64,000 nt of DNA from Argentina anserina (lineage: Eukaryota > Streptophyta > Magnoliopsida > Rosales > Rosaceae). The position numbers and the translations under genes were made by a program. Below the pieces are notes generated by a model that was not told where the DNA came from, did not search any database, and was given only the letters and a program-made list of their open reading frames with translations. Positions 24,812 through 38,100 of this stretch are shown piece after piece (within the stretch, counting starts at the first letter, position 1; each line of letters starts with the position of its first letter). The stretch is from the NCBI RefSeq assembly GCF_933775445.1, contig NC_065873.1, positions 4,588,001 to 4,652,000 on the forward strand, in the 5' to 3' direction.

Positions 24812-26482
24812 AAAATTTAGTTCACTACCTTGAGGTTTGAGTCTTTTATCACTTGTGTCGTCTCTATTGTTTGTTATTAATTACGTATGCCCTTATTCTT
24901 TCAAAATCTCATCAAGCGTAGAAAATTTTCAAATTTCCTCTAAAAGTGACGTAATCATCTAACGTGGAGGGGACAACAAAGGCCCACATTGAAATCTAAA
25001 ACCCTAATTCTGTCAAAAATGCATAAATATCTCTATATACCATTCCCCCCATACGCCCTCATTTTGTTTTTCCCAAACTAAAAACATAATTCTAAACCCA
25101 GATATGCTAATCTTAATAGAAATTAGCCAACCCCTCTTAAGTTTCTTCAAAAACGAAAATTCTAAACCCAAATTTCTCTCCAAACTGAAGAACCTAGATC
25201 GACAACCAAGTTTGATGAGGCCAAATAAAAAATTTGAGATTTAGGAACCCTGATTGAAGACCTAAAATCAAGAAAGTTAGAGAGATGAATAGTAGATACC
25301 GCGACTAACTAATGGAGAACAACTCAAGTACCCGAATATGGTAAGTGTTTAATTAGGATGTTAGTATTGAATTGGAAGTATGAGTTTTTTTTTTTTGAAA
25401 GGGGTCGGGGTTACTGTAGTAGTTTTTAGGGTTTTTGAATTTTGGGAGTGTAGAGAATTTATAGGGTTTTCAAAGTGAGCTTGAAGATATATGAATTATT
25501 AAGATTGAGATGCTTCTGATACAAAGTTTCAAGCTTCTTATTTGAATCCAATTTGAATATTCAAAGTCAAAGAGTCATGTGCTTCTTATTGTAAAGTTTG
25601 TTTTTTTTTTCTCTTTTCAACAATTTGTTGAATCTAATTGTGAGTTCGATTTGTTCATGTTGTAGGAAAAAAGAGATGCATTAAAGGCTGTAACAAATGC
25701 AGCAGCAAAAGGACCTACAAGGAGAGAAAGACCACCAAAAGTTGGTTCAACTACAACACAAGGTTCATCAAGATCTGCAGTGAGACTTAAGGGTAATAAT
25801 GATGGAAACTAGAGGATGCAATATCAACGAACAAAATCAGGAACTAAAGATGAAAGTTGCAATTTTTTTGCGCAACTCTGTACTACTATATGTAGGTTTC
25901 TAGGTCTCTTTTAATTGATTCAATATGATTAGGACTACAAGTTGTACAACTTATGGGCAGACTATGCTAGTTTTTGGATATAAACAAACATGATGCATCT
26001 ATGCTAATTTTTGGATGTGAACAAACATTTTATTATCAAGGATGTAAACAAACAATAAGCATATATTTGGTTGTCATTTATCTATAGGACTATCTATATA
26101 TGTTTATTTCCGTAAATTGTCTCATTTTGGTCTTTTTGTGCAAGGTCCAGTTTTGTTTTGGAAATTTTCATCTTTTTTAGCATGAACAAGATTATAAACA
26201 CAAGTTTTAATGTTTTGCTACAGTTTATGTTGGAAATTTCATATTTTTTATTGTTAACCAAAAAGGGGTTAATTAACGAGTTTACCCTTATAATGGGGTT
26301 TCTGACTACAATGTGGGCCATTGTCCTATCCATTTCGGATGATTACGTCACTTCTCGAGGGAATTTGAAATTTTCTCCGCGTTTGATGAGTTTTGAAAGA
26401 ATAAGGGCATATGTGATTAAAAAATAACAATAGGGACACAAGTGATTAATGACCCAGACCTCAAGGTAGTAAACTGAATTTT
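24812..26482. mobile_element. Non-autonomous inverted-repeat element, 1.67 kb, with exon-like cargo
   Basis: About 150 bp at 24812-24960 is repeated in inverse orientation at about 26335-26482. Shared words include ACTACCTTGAGGT, ATATGCCCTTATTCTTTCAA and AGTGACGTAATCATC. The long terminal repeats suggest a Mutator-like non-autonomous element, though no target duplication was found. Inside, an AG-preceded open stretch at 25666-25812 encodes 48 residues ending RSAVRLKGNNDGN plus a stop, with a good acceptor (TGTAG). It may be a captured exon or part of a noncoding transcript. Confidence 0.75.
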
Positions 26483-29400
26483 AAACATTGATAATTTAAA
26501 AATGGTCAAATTTGTCCATTAAGGTGAGAGAAAATAACTAAAATTGAACTTGTCAAATAAATGTAGTAATACTACTGCAATAAAATGCTACTTTAAATTT
26601 AGTTGGTGCCAAATTCAGCTAAAATTATAGCTATACTACTGGAGATGCTCTTCATTTTCATCTTCTACTTGAGGATGCATACATTTCTTTGAGGATATCT
26701 TTATTGATCGTCGAGATACTCTGTTGATGAATAGTAAATTGATGGAGCTACATGTAGTCAAAATTTAAGAGTTGGGATAGATAACACTTATTTTTTGGCT
26801 AATGTACTATCGTGCTTGCCATCTCATTTTTACAACCAAGAAATGTAGCCAAATTAATTATTATGCTCTTTCAATACAACATTCTTGTTGAAAAGATTAC
26901 ACAACTTAAAACTAACTAATAACTTACTCTAACGCATTTTCATTGGATCTTAATTTTAGTTTTCCATTTATCTTTACAAACTAAGTTTGAAGGAAACAAA
27001 AGAGTTTTTTTTTAAAAGACGACGATATCGTCAATATATTGATAAGTAGGAAAGTCTACATAAACATGGAACATACGCTCTTTATAGGACTGTGAGACAT
27101 TAGAACCATGTGAAACAAATTAAAACTTATCTAACCAAACCCTAAGAGTCTCAATGTTGATAAACCATGACATGAATCCAAGAAGAACTAGTTAGAAAAG
27201 TGTCATTAAATGCAAGACTACACTCACTTATTGAAAAAACCCAGAACCACCCTACTCATAAGGGATATCTCAAGGATCAATCCTAACTAAATCCCTTGAC
27301 TAACACTCGAAGATTAAAGCACCAAACCGGACCCAAAGGAACGTTAAGGCTCAGTTGATTTGGGCATGCAATCCTGCACCCAGCCATTAGATCTGCCAGC
27401 TAAAAACATGTTATCGTCAACCAGATGCCTCCTATCAAAGATGATTAACTTAAAGCCATCATCTATCTTCACGGCGTGAAAGAACACCAAACTCTCACAA
27501 GGTTGCCAAACCCCGACAACTAGATCTCCAATTGCAGCCGCGCCGCCATCACAGGCCATGGAGCTATCTACAACCCGATACTTTTTCCATCGGAATTGAA
27601 AAAAAAAATCAATCTTTGCCTTAACAATTGGAGGGGAGAAAAGAAAAAGGAGAAAATTATACATAAACTCATTTTTCAACCCTCCCCTTGAATCTAGACT
27701 CTCACCTAAAACTTTTTTCAATATATACCCAAATTAATTATTTTCACTTTATTAAAAGGTTTTATTTCAATTAGTAATTATTTTTACATTTTATATGGTT
27801 TCATGTTTCTACCCGTCTGGTTGAAAATATGAAACATCTCATTCAAATTAGTTATGACTAACAACTTTCTATTTTAGTTAACACATATAGTTATTTCTAT
27901 TTGCAGATAATTTATCGGGTCAACATTAATAAAATTTGCAGTTTTTTAGAGGAATTTTAGGATTTATATTATGAAACGGAACTAATAAATTCATAATTAC
28001 ATTTCTCAATTTTCCCCTTAATTAAGACGATTAATGTTGAATTTTTCCATAATGGGCTTTAATTTTGGCCCTTAGTTCATGTTCCTTACTTCTATTTAGT
28101 CTTTTGTCACGTTCATTATGTTATCACTTTCATTATCTCCTTATAACCAAACGTTTTCTATTTTCTCTCCTTGGACATGCTATTTTGTTCCTCTCGTCAA
28201 GGTACATGGTATGTCAATTTTTAGCCTACATTTTAATTTCTAAATTTAGTTACTGATCATTCTTCAAATATTAGTTTATGATATTGCCTCTAGATTCAGA
28301 GTAAATAGAGTAATCGTGTAAAATAGGAAATGTGTTTTTCTTAGGTGATGTTGGGTACAATCATCACAAGGTCGTGCTATAACTCAAAAAATGTTACATT
28401 CCCGATCTACAGTCACACTACTACACAAGGATATTAGTGAATAAATTTGTTCAAGATTTAAATTTTTGTGTGCTAAAGATGTCGAATTCGAGTATGCATT
28501 TGAAGGTCACTCAGAGTGTTTACTGCAAATAGACATGGATGTCCAAATGATGTATCATTCTCTTTCAGGTGCAAATAAATCCATTGTGGATATAATTGTT
28601 ACCATTGTCAAACCATTTCAAAAGCAAAACAATGTCACAATCAGACTTCCTACATGCCGATTCAATTATTTGCCGCTCATAAAAAGCTCTAAACAAAATA
28701 GTGAATGGTGTGATTTCCAGCATTTGTAGCTTTGAATTAATAACTTATGTTCTTAATTCATCAGTCATAAGGTGCCCAAGTTTAGTAGATCACATATAAA
28801 CTCTAGGTGAGCATACTCTTTCACCATAAAAAAAAGACACAATTTGTAGATAAAGAACAAAAAATCAAGATTTAAATTAACTTACATGTAAGGCACATAT
28901 ATCCACTCTACGTATAGAACTAAATTACCAATATATAATAAATGAACAACTACACAACTATGTACCTTGACAATAGTAATAACAATTTTTTGGTGAGGTA
29001 CATGTACTCAAAATCTGCTCAATAGGTGCAACATTGATCCTCCCATCTATTCAGTAGATTAACAGAACTTATATATACCTAATAAACAGAAAATTCTAAA
29101 GGAGAGGTACATGTATTAGAAATCTGCTCAACATGTGCAACATTGGTCCTCCCACTCTATGTATACATTTTGAACAAAAACAAATAATATTACCTACCAA
29201 TCAAATTCCAATACTTAGTAGGATATAACATTTTACCTCAAACTTCAATGCAAATTACATTACCTACTAAATTACCTATACCTCATACACCTACAATTAA
29301 ACATCTATATACATTGACAACATAATAACAATAGGTGAGGTACATGTACTTTGAATCTGCTCAATATGTGCCATATTGATCCTCCCACCTATTCGGTAGA

Positions 29401-31900
29401 TTAAAAGTGTATATACCTCATACATCAAAACATACATATTTGGTAGAATCACCAAAACAAAAACATACTATACATTCATCTAACAAGGCCAGTTAAAAAA
29501 AAATTCATACCTCTTCCCAATGTTATCCACTGAACAATGAGGAATGACCTTTTCTCCTAGCTACAAACGTTCTCCAGCTCTAGTACGGACAAAAACACAC
29601 AATTTTCCTGTGATCTACATAACATTTGAATAAGCTTTGGTTAATAAAATTTCATGAATGTAGATGTAGACAACCCACAATCTAAAAAACATTGATCGTG
29701 TGTTGCATAAAAATAAACAAGAGCTTATAAACAAAGGACCACTCCAAAAATTAGTTTTACAGAAATAAAGAAAATATTAAACACAACATGCAAAAACTCT
29801 AAACATGAAATAATTTTTCACATGATCAATTGCACATAAGTAATTCTAATAAAACAAAGCCAACAAAGTAACATTGGTTTAAATGCTTAGAAGCCACCCT
29901 TGATTTATATCAAAAGTTACAAACACAAAACCCTATTGCACATTTGAACAACAACAATTTTTCCCGTATTGTTAAGTTTTTAAAGGAACCATCAATTCGT
30001 CAGAAAGAAAATTAAAAACACTACCTATTATTGGAATCACCCTACTTTTCACAATCAAAACACATTGAAAATATAGAGTAACCAAATTTCCTATTCCACA
30101 CTGAAAAATATGTACCTATATTGTCGGAAAACAAAACCAATTACACGTCCTTGATCCTCAAATGGATACCTAGACAAACATAAGCCACCCACCATCCTCT
30201 AATTGTGCAATCCATTTATTTCACGAGCATCGACAACAAAATTGCTAGATTGAAGTCAAAATGATGGTGCTATTCATTGTGAAGATTTTGAAATTGATTA
30301 CCTCCCTCACGATTCGAGATTAATGTTGACATATTGTGATTGATTACCTCTTACCCAGAGTTCTTAGGTGGATTAGAAGCTTTAATCATGGGGAAACAAC
30401 TTGGATGAAAGTTACAATCAAGCATTTATTAGATTTATTGGTACATGTAGCAGCAATAGTAATTTTGTTAAAAAGCAAGTTTGTTTTCTCACACCATATA
30501 TTTTATATGTTATTTTTTGTTTAACCAATTTGAAAGACTCTTAAGGTGGGTTTATATTGAAAATGGTGTTAATTTTTGGGTTTAAAATCAATTACTCCAA
30601 GAAAGAGGGATAGGTCGAGGCTGTCTCGATGCCTGAAGCCAATCAATGTTGTCTTCACAAGATCTAACGCCATCACCAATGAAATCCCTATAGTTGCTGT
30701 TGTGGTACAAATCTGGGGGGGGGGGTCTTGTTCACGCAGCTTGTACTCCAACACTGGTTCGAATAACCTGCACAGAAACCGGGGTCAAAGTCAAGGGCCA
30801 GAGGTGCGCCGGCTTATGACTCTTTGAAACTTAAGTTAGATTTCGAGACAGAACTCAAGTTCGTAGGTTAAAGACTTAGGAGCACGTTACCATTTTTAGG
30901 AGGTTTCTGGCTGCTTTTCTAGGCGTATTGGGGGAAGAGCTTCCCTTTTTTCGATGTGGAAAAATGTGCCCGATCTACTTTGGGCTGTGTTGGCAGCGAT
31001 GCCCAAGCTAGGGCGGCGTGGCTTGCCCTGCCGGCTCAGTGCCTCGTCTTGTTGGGTTAACTTCGGCCGGCTTGGTGGTCGGAATGAGAGGGAATTTTGT
31101 TGGGAATTATCCCGTCTAGGGGGAGGTGTTAACAACCGCTTAGTAAAAGAAGAACTAGGGCAAGAGGAGAGAGAGTGCATCGGCCTCATAGGGTTTTTAT
31201 CCTGATATATAATTAGCTAGTTAAAGGCTGTTAAACAAAAGAGTTAATAGCAAATAAGACACAGTTAATTTATATTATCTCCCTAAAGACAATCATCCCC
31301 TCTATTTTTTCTTCTAGTCAGTTTATGATATTGTTGTGATACCGATTTACCAATTACATCTCAGAAAATTAAACAACAAATTTTTGTTTTTGTGATTTGA
31401 GTGTATCTACAAGCCGTGTGGACTCCAACAATTTTAAACGATCTATAACAATCACATCTTGGCTCTTACATGGACGAGTCATATTAGCTTAGCTTACCGC
31501 GTATTTGCATAATGTTTCGATTGTTTCCCCGCAAATACGGTGTGATACTGATTTTTGGACTAGTTCAAAAGTTTGGTCTATTTACTTGAACAAAGCCAAA
31601 ACTCTATCTAGAATAAAAATGAAAAACAACATAACAAGCCAAGACACTTGGACACAGATCGCCTTTTTCCCCTGTTCTCATGGCAGACAACTCATTCTCT
31701 TGCATAGTGGTCCCACACACCTCCATGTCTCTAGCATATAATCGCTGCTTAATCTCTTTGATTAGTCCCACTAAGCAAGGACAACACCCAAACGATCATA
31801 ACGAACAAACGCTTAATCCACAGCTCATACTCTAATACTTTTTCTTAAAAAAAAAAAATTTAAACGTTTAAATTGAAAAGGAAAAAGCCCAAAAATTAAA
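26483..31900. other. Gene-poor intergenic stretch
   Basis: No supported gene. A minus-strand frame at 27344-27560 (starting MACDGGAAAIGD) and a plus-strand frame at 28466-28729 have no recognisable domain. About 30700-31200 is clearly richer in G and C than its surroundings, includes a run of 10 Gs near 30715, and may be a retroelement fragment. A triplicated repeat is listed separately. Confidence 0.5.
28991..29406. repeat. Three spaced copies of a 60-70 bp repeat
   Basis: Copies begin near 28991, 29101 and 29334. Each reads GAGGTACATGTA, then ATCTGCTCAA, then CCTCCCA, and the outer two also share TATTCNGTAGATTAA. They are direct repeats with about 10-20 percent divergence by eye. Confidence 0.8.
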
Positions 31901-32156
31901 GGAAGCATAAATTAAAAGAGTCCCAGATAATCAAATCGTCTTCTTTCATTTTTCTTCTTGTACCTCGGGTTTGGTCCGGAAGCCAAATTTGCTCAGAGCT
32001 TCGGTGGAGCCGTTTCCGAGGGTTGGGGGTCCACCAGCTTCGTCCTTGCGTGACGTTGAAGCTTTTCGAGTCGCCTAAATTTGACTCGGCGTCTTTCATT
32101 TCGAAAATTTACAGCGAATTTTGGTGGTGGTGGAATTTTTAGGGTTTTAGGTGAAG

Positions 32157-35100
32157 ATGAAGAAGGCGATTAGGAGCATAGAGGATCTGATCGAGGAGGT
32201 TCAGCTTCGCATCGTGTGGTGGGCGCTGTTCGTCTTCGCTGTTTCCTACTTCTTGACGCGTAAGCACTCTTTGAATTTTTGTGTTACGAATTTTGATGTG
32301 ATTAGAAGCATTGTTTGCTTTCTGTGGAGGTTTTGATGATTAGGAACCGGCAGCTTAATGATTACTCGTTAGGTTTTTGCTTGTGCGAAAAGTTTCGAAA
32401 AGGAATTGGACTGTAATTCAATGTGTTTGGGCTAAGCTTTGTGTTTGAAGCTCTGTGATGTGTGTGTTGAGAGTTTTAGGTTTTAGCTGTGAACAACTGG
32501 TGTGGAAATTGCTTGATTGACTTGTTAACAGCTGCGATTTTCATATTTTGTTGTAATGGATTTCAGATACAAGCAAATCGATGTGGATGAATCTACCGAT
32601 AGCAATCTTGCTGGTTGCAGTGCTACGCATGATGTTAAATGAGGTGGAGTTTCATTGGAAGGCTCCGAAGCCTGTTCGTCAGAAGACGTATTTGGCCCAT
32701 TTGGAGAAGAAGCAGTTGTCTGTGAACGATTCGCGTCTTTCTACTTCGCTGCCGCCGCAGAAATGGAAGAGGAAAATCGGTTCTGCGGTCGTGGAGGAGG
32801 CAATGAAAGATTTCATTGACAAGATTCTGAAGGATTTTGTGATTGATTTGTGGTATTCGGATATCACACCAGACAAGGAGGCTCCGGAGCATATACACGC
32901 AATTGTCATGGATGCTCTTGGTGAAGTGTCAGGAAGAGTTAAAGAGATAAACCTTGTAGACTTGCTAACAAGGTAATGTTCTCTTTCCAATAGATTTCAA
33001 CTAGTTGCAACTTGCTAAGAAGCTTTTATGAGTAAAGCAGTGTAAATAACAACTGCTTATTGTTTCAGGGATATTATAGACTTAATAGGAGATCATATAG
33101 AGCTTTTCAGAAGAAACCAAGCTGCTATAGGTGTTGATGTTATGAAAACATTGTCTTCAAAGGAGAGAGATGAAAGGTTGAAACATCATCTTATGGCTTC
33201 CAAGGACCTTCATCCTGCATTGATATCACCTGAGAGTGAGTACAAGGTGTGAGTGGAGTGTTTTTACAGAATAAAGCTATCTATATTGATCTTATTTCTT
33301 ATATTCAGGCTGATACCTTTTATCTTCTACAGTTTCTTCAGCGGCTAATGGGTGGAGTGATAGCGGTAGTGCTCAGACCACGGGAAGCTCAATGTCCAGT
33401 GGTTCGATCCATTGCCAGGGAACTGTTAACAAGCTTAGTAATTGAACCTGTTATGAATTTCGCAAGCCCTGGGTATGTTATTGAATATTTCCTTCAACTG
33501 CCCCCGGTGCCATTATTCTTCTTTGTTTTCTGTGTTAAGGGTATTATTGGTCTTAGATGGATTACCATATATGTGTAAGGGTATTCAAAAGCATCACAAT
33601 GTGAAAATTATGTGTTCTTCCCTTTATCATAGGAAAGAAGAAAAAGAAAAGAAATCTTGTATTTGATAGAACATATTTAAAAACATCAGTGTTATATTAT
33701 TTTATATAATATCACATTTTGTGTGTCGTGAAATAGGCTGGTGACACACTTAATTAGTTAGGTGGGGAATGTGTACTAGACATTAATGATGAAATATGTC
33801 TCTACTCTTCAATCTCATAGGAAGATGTTATAAAATTGTACAGTCTTCTCTCCTCATACAGGTATTGGAATTTTAACTTTCACTTTTTCTTTAATCAGGT
33901 ACATCAATGAGTTGATTGAATATGTTTTGGAAATCGTTAAAGATTATATCTTTAAAGATGTAGTTGAGGATCAGTCTGCTGCAAAGGGTGTATATGATCA
34001 TGATTCTCCGTTGAGGAAATCTGCTACCTTTAAACAGAGTTCTGATATGACCTTGGCTAAAACTGAAAATCAGGGAGAAACATCGTCGGATTATAAAACA
34101 TTCCTGGAAGATCATTTGCTGCCACAGCCTGCTGTTTGGGCACGAGGGATGGAGGCTGCGACACAGAGAAGAACTGAAGTTCTGACTCCTGAAAATTTAG
34201 AAAACATGTGGACAAAAGGAAGAAACTATAAAAAAAAGGAACACAAGAGAAAGATAACAGGAGTTCAGAAACCTGTACCAAAGGGTTCAATAGCGGATAG
34301 TGCTGTACCTGCTGGAAATTTGGGTAATGAAATGCTAGCTGACAGACATGATAATTCCACAGGACAAGAAGATAAATCTGATGTGAAGCTAACCCATGGG
34401 GCAATTGTTGACACCAATTTTAGTGATGCAACTAAAAAGGAGTTACAGTTTTCTTCTGATGTCAACACAGAATTAATTTCTAAGGAAGGGCATTTTGTTG
34501 ATGAGTTAATTGACAGTAGAGATCTTGCAGCTAATGGAATTCAAAGTAGGCTTAAACGATCAAATAGCACTTCTGCTTTGAAAATCCAACCTGACACAAA
34601 AAAAGCATCGACACAAGGGGGAGGTGGGGGTTCCATCATTTCAGAGTTCTATAGTCCTGAATCTGGCAGGCATGTAGAAAGGCATATTGGTAAGAGTGCC
34701 TCCGATATGGTAGTCCGCAGTGTAGGACAACAACTTCCCAAAATCAGGTGCCGGGTAAGCAGTCTTTCCGTGAAATCTTAGAATATGAATATTTCTGAAC
34801 ATCCTTGCAGTAATCTTATGGATACAATTTTCTGTTTCTTTTTTAAATTTTCAAGTGCTGAATATAGTTTGTTGGGTTTGCATCTATTGATTGCTTGTCC
34901 ACTATATCTGTACAGGTTATGGGAGCGTATTTTGAAAAACTTGGGTCAAAATCTTTTGCAGTTTATTCAATCGCAGTGACAGATGCAGAAAACAGAACTT
35001 GGTTTGTGAAACGGAGGTTGTGATCTAATCTATTTCTTTATAAGAATTTATTGATTTTGTTTTTTAATCTTTATGGGACTGAAGTGCTCAATTATAGTAA

Positions 35101-38100
35101 TACAACACAATTACTCTATTTTTATGTAATTCTAATTTTTCGTGAATTATTCTTACGCACAAACTTCGTAAGTGCAGTATGGTTCAAATAGTGAAGATAT
35201 TCTTCTGTGAGAAATGCAAGGACCACATTGGTGTGGCTCCTTGGATCCATACCATAGATTTTGTATGTTTTGCTCATGCAAATTTTTAATTAAATTAGAT
35301 TTTATCATAATGAAAATGAACATACAGTGTTGTTCTGTCAGTGGTTTAGAATTAGTGGAATTTGTAGGAAATGAATTGGAAAGAGAATCTGGAAAGTAGG
35401 CAGTTCAGATCATTGGGCAACTGTGGGGGGGTTCCACAGTGGGATCCCTATATATCTCAAATGGAAACATCATAATTGGACAACTTCGAGTGTTAAATCA
35501 ATTCCCAAAGTCTCCAATATAGGATTGCTGGTCCATATAATATTTATATGTACATGTTGTGTGTTTTCATGTGTTAAAACAGTTCATGGAGTCTCCAATT
35601 TAGGAATACCGGTCCGCATAATATATGCATATTTTAGCGTGGTTCTGCATTTAATTTTTTTTTGATATATTTACAGATATAGGAATTTTGAGCGACTGCA
35701 CCGTTATCTCAAAGAAATTCCGAACTACACTTTACATTTGCCCCCCAAAAGGATATTCTCATCAAACACAGAGGATGCTTTTGTTCATCAGCGATGTATC
35801 CAGCTTGACAGATATCTCCAGGTATAATATAGATTCTCACTGTATATCTCTCCTCCTCCCTTCTCCCATTCCCCCTTTCAAATATTCTTCCACTACAACT
35901 TTGCTGTATTTTCCAGGATCTTTTGTCGATAGCGAATGTGGCTGAACAGCATGAAGTTTGGGATTTTTTAAGTGCTACCTCAAAGGTATTTATCTTCTTG
36001 ACTATATTTTATTGTTAGGCGTAGTTGCACCTATGTGTTTGTGTGTATTCTTCTAAATATAGTTGAGCCTTGATGCTTATATTTTATGAAAGTTAAGAAA
36101 GTTGACAACCTGGGAGTTGAAGGATTAGTTGAAAAGAGAAAGTCCAAACGTTTGGCAGTATAAAAAAGTTTAGGAGAATTATTTTATTTGTTCTGCAGTA
36201 TATGATATTGGCACCAGAATAAAAGCCAAAAGCCAGTCCGGTGGATACTTATTTAAATATTATTCTGAATTTTCTAGTTATTTATCTTCATTTGGATTCT
36301 GCATTTTATCAGTATTTGCTAAACTATTCTTTTACTTTTTTTTTGGGTTTTAGAACTACTCATTTGGAAAATCTCCCTCGGTGATGAGAACTCTTGCAGG
36401 TACGTGTTCATGTTTTGGTTGGCTTTTGCGTCATTGCTGTTGATAGTTTTGTTGTGTTGCTTACCACGGCATATTGGCTTGAATGTTATCAGTTGATATT
36501 GGTTCTTTAATTTATTGCTTTTCTGTTTTAGCAGCTGAGGATGCTATCACTTGGTACTAGTTGGGTCAGAAGCTTGTTGACTTGTTATCTGTTTTAAACT
36601 ACTCATTTCAGTATCTCTTAAATTATATAGTAAGTTGTAACAAATAAAGACTAGTCATTCACATATGCTGTGCATGTGAAAATTATTTGTTATAAAAGAA
36701 AAACAATACGGTTGGTTTTCCAGAAAGAGGGTGGTTATTACAGAAAGAGTGTAGTGGGAGAAAAAATAGGGGTTATGGGTTGACTTTTATTTTCATAATT
36801 AAAATGTATTTTACAGTTGTCTGAATTGTCCCTATGATTTTATTTGTTCACAATTTTTTTTAATATATCAGGGACTTTTTGGTAAAATGTTTTGTTTTGG
36901 CTAGCAAGCTCTGTTTGGGTTATAAGAGTATAGATAAAGAAAAATAAATGTAAAGATATACACAACCGTAAGCATAAAACAGTTCAAGGTTCCAAGTTTG
37001 TGATGTGTGGTTTTTCTCAAAAAGAAATACTAAATGGAACTTATATGGACGTGCGATCGTAGGATTCAGTGTGTTTTTGGTTCTTTTCCTTTTCTGCTGT
37101 ATTACTATTACGTAGTTGTTGCTTTTTATGGTGGACTCCTTATTTGCTGATAAGTTTTATGTTTTTTCATATGGTATATTAGAAAAGTACAATGTTAAAA
37201 ACTGCCAAGATGGCCTCTTTTTTTGTTTTTTATTTTATTTTCAACTTTCTGGAAATAGCTAATAAATCATGGGACTTATGATTTATTGGCTTTGAAGTTT
37301 ATCTTGATCGGGATGCTTTATATAATCTTTTGAACATTTGCATTTTTTCTTATTATTCCTTGTGACTATAATTCATCAGTGAATGTGGATGAAGCTGTGG
37401 ACGATATTGTTCGCCAGTTCAAAGGGGTTTCCGATGGCTTAATGCGTGCTGTTGCTGGTCCGTCCATTTATGAGGGCTCAGCTTCTGTTCCTGGATTGAA
37501 CTTAACCTGGAATGCAGAAGGGACAAGTGAAGCTGTTACTAGGCAAAGTACTGGGGAAACACTGAATAGCTTTTCTGATGATGAGCCAGCCGAAAAAGAT
37601 GAAAGTTGTAGTCCTGTGGAAGTCAAATTTAATGTGCAGGATAGTGAGTGGCATTCAGACAATGAATTGGATTTTAAGGGTCACCCTCGTCAGATTAAGC
37701 ATTCAAGAGGGTTGGATAAGAAAGATACTGTAGTAGTGAAATTTGGGGATGGCAATTATATCTATCCTGGAGGAAATGGTCCAGTAACCTCCAATCTACT
37801 GGAGGATCCAATTGGAATGCCACCTGAGGTATTGTCATGTTCGTCTTAGTTCCTTTTTTTTTATACTACTTGAATTAGTTACAACCAGTAAAACACGTGA
37901 ATATTATCTTGGTTGTTAAGTTTGTTTTGTCATGTAGGCTTCTAGTGCTAAGTTAAGACTAGATAAAGAATCTGGCCATTGTCTTATTAAGAAGTGACTC
38001 AGTGAAAAGTTTGTATCACCAATTCATTACTAGTGCCTACCTGCCCCAGAATTCTTTCCTTCATGTCTGCTGCATTTCTTTAGAATTTAAATGACGGAAG

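Noticed and set aside
27344..27721. Possible minus-strand gene
   Set aside because: Begins at a non-ATG codon, has no recognisable domain and no splice partner.
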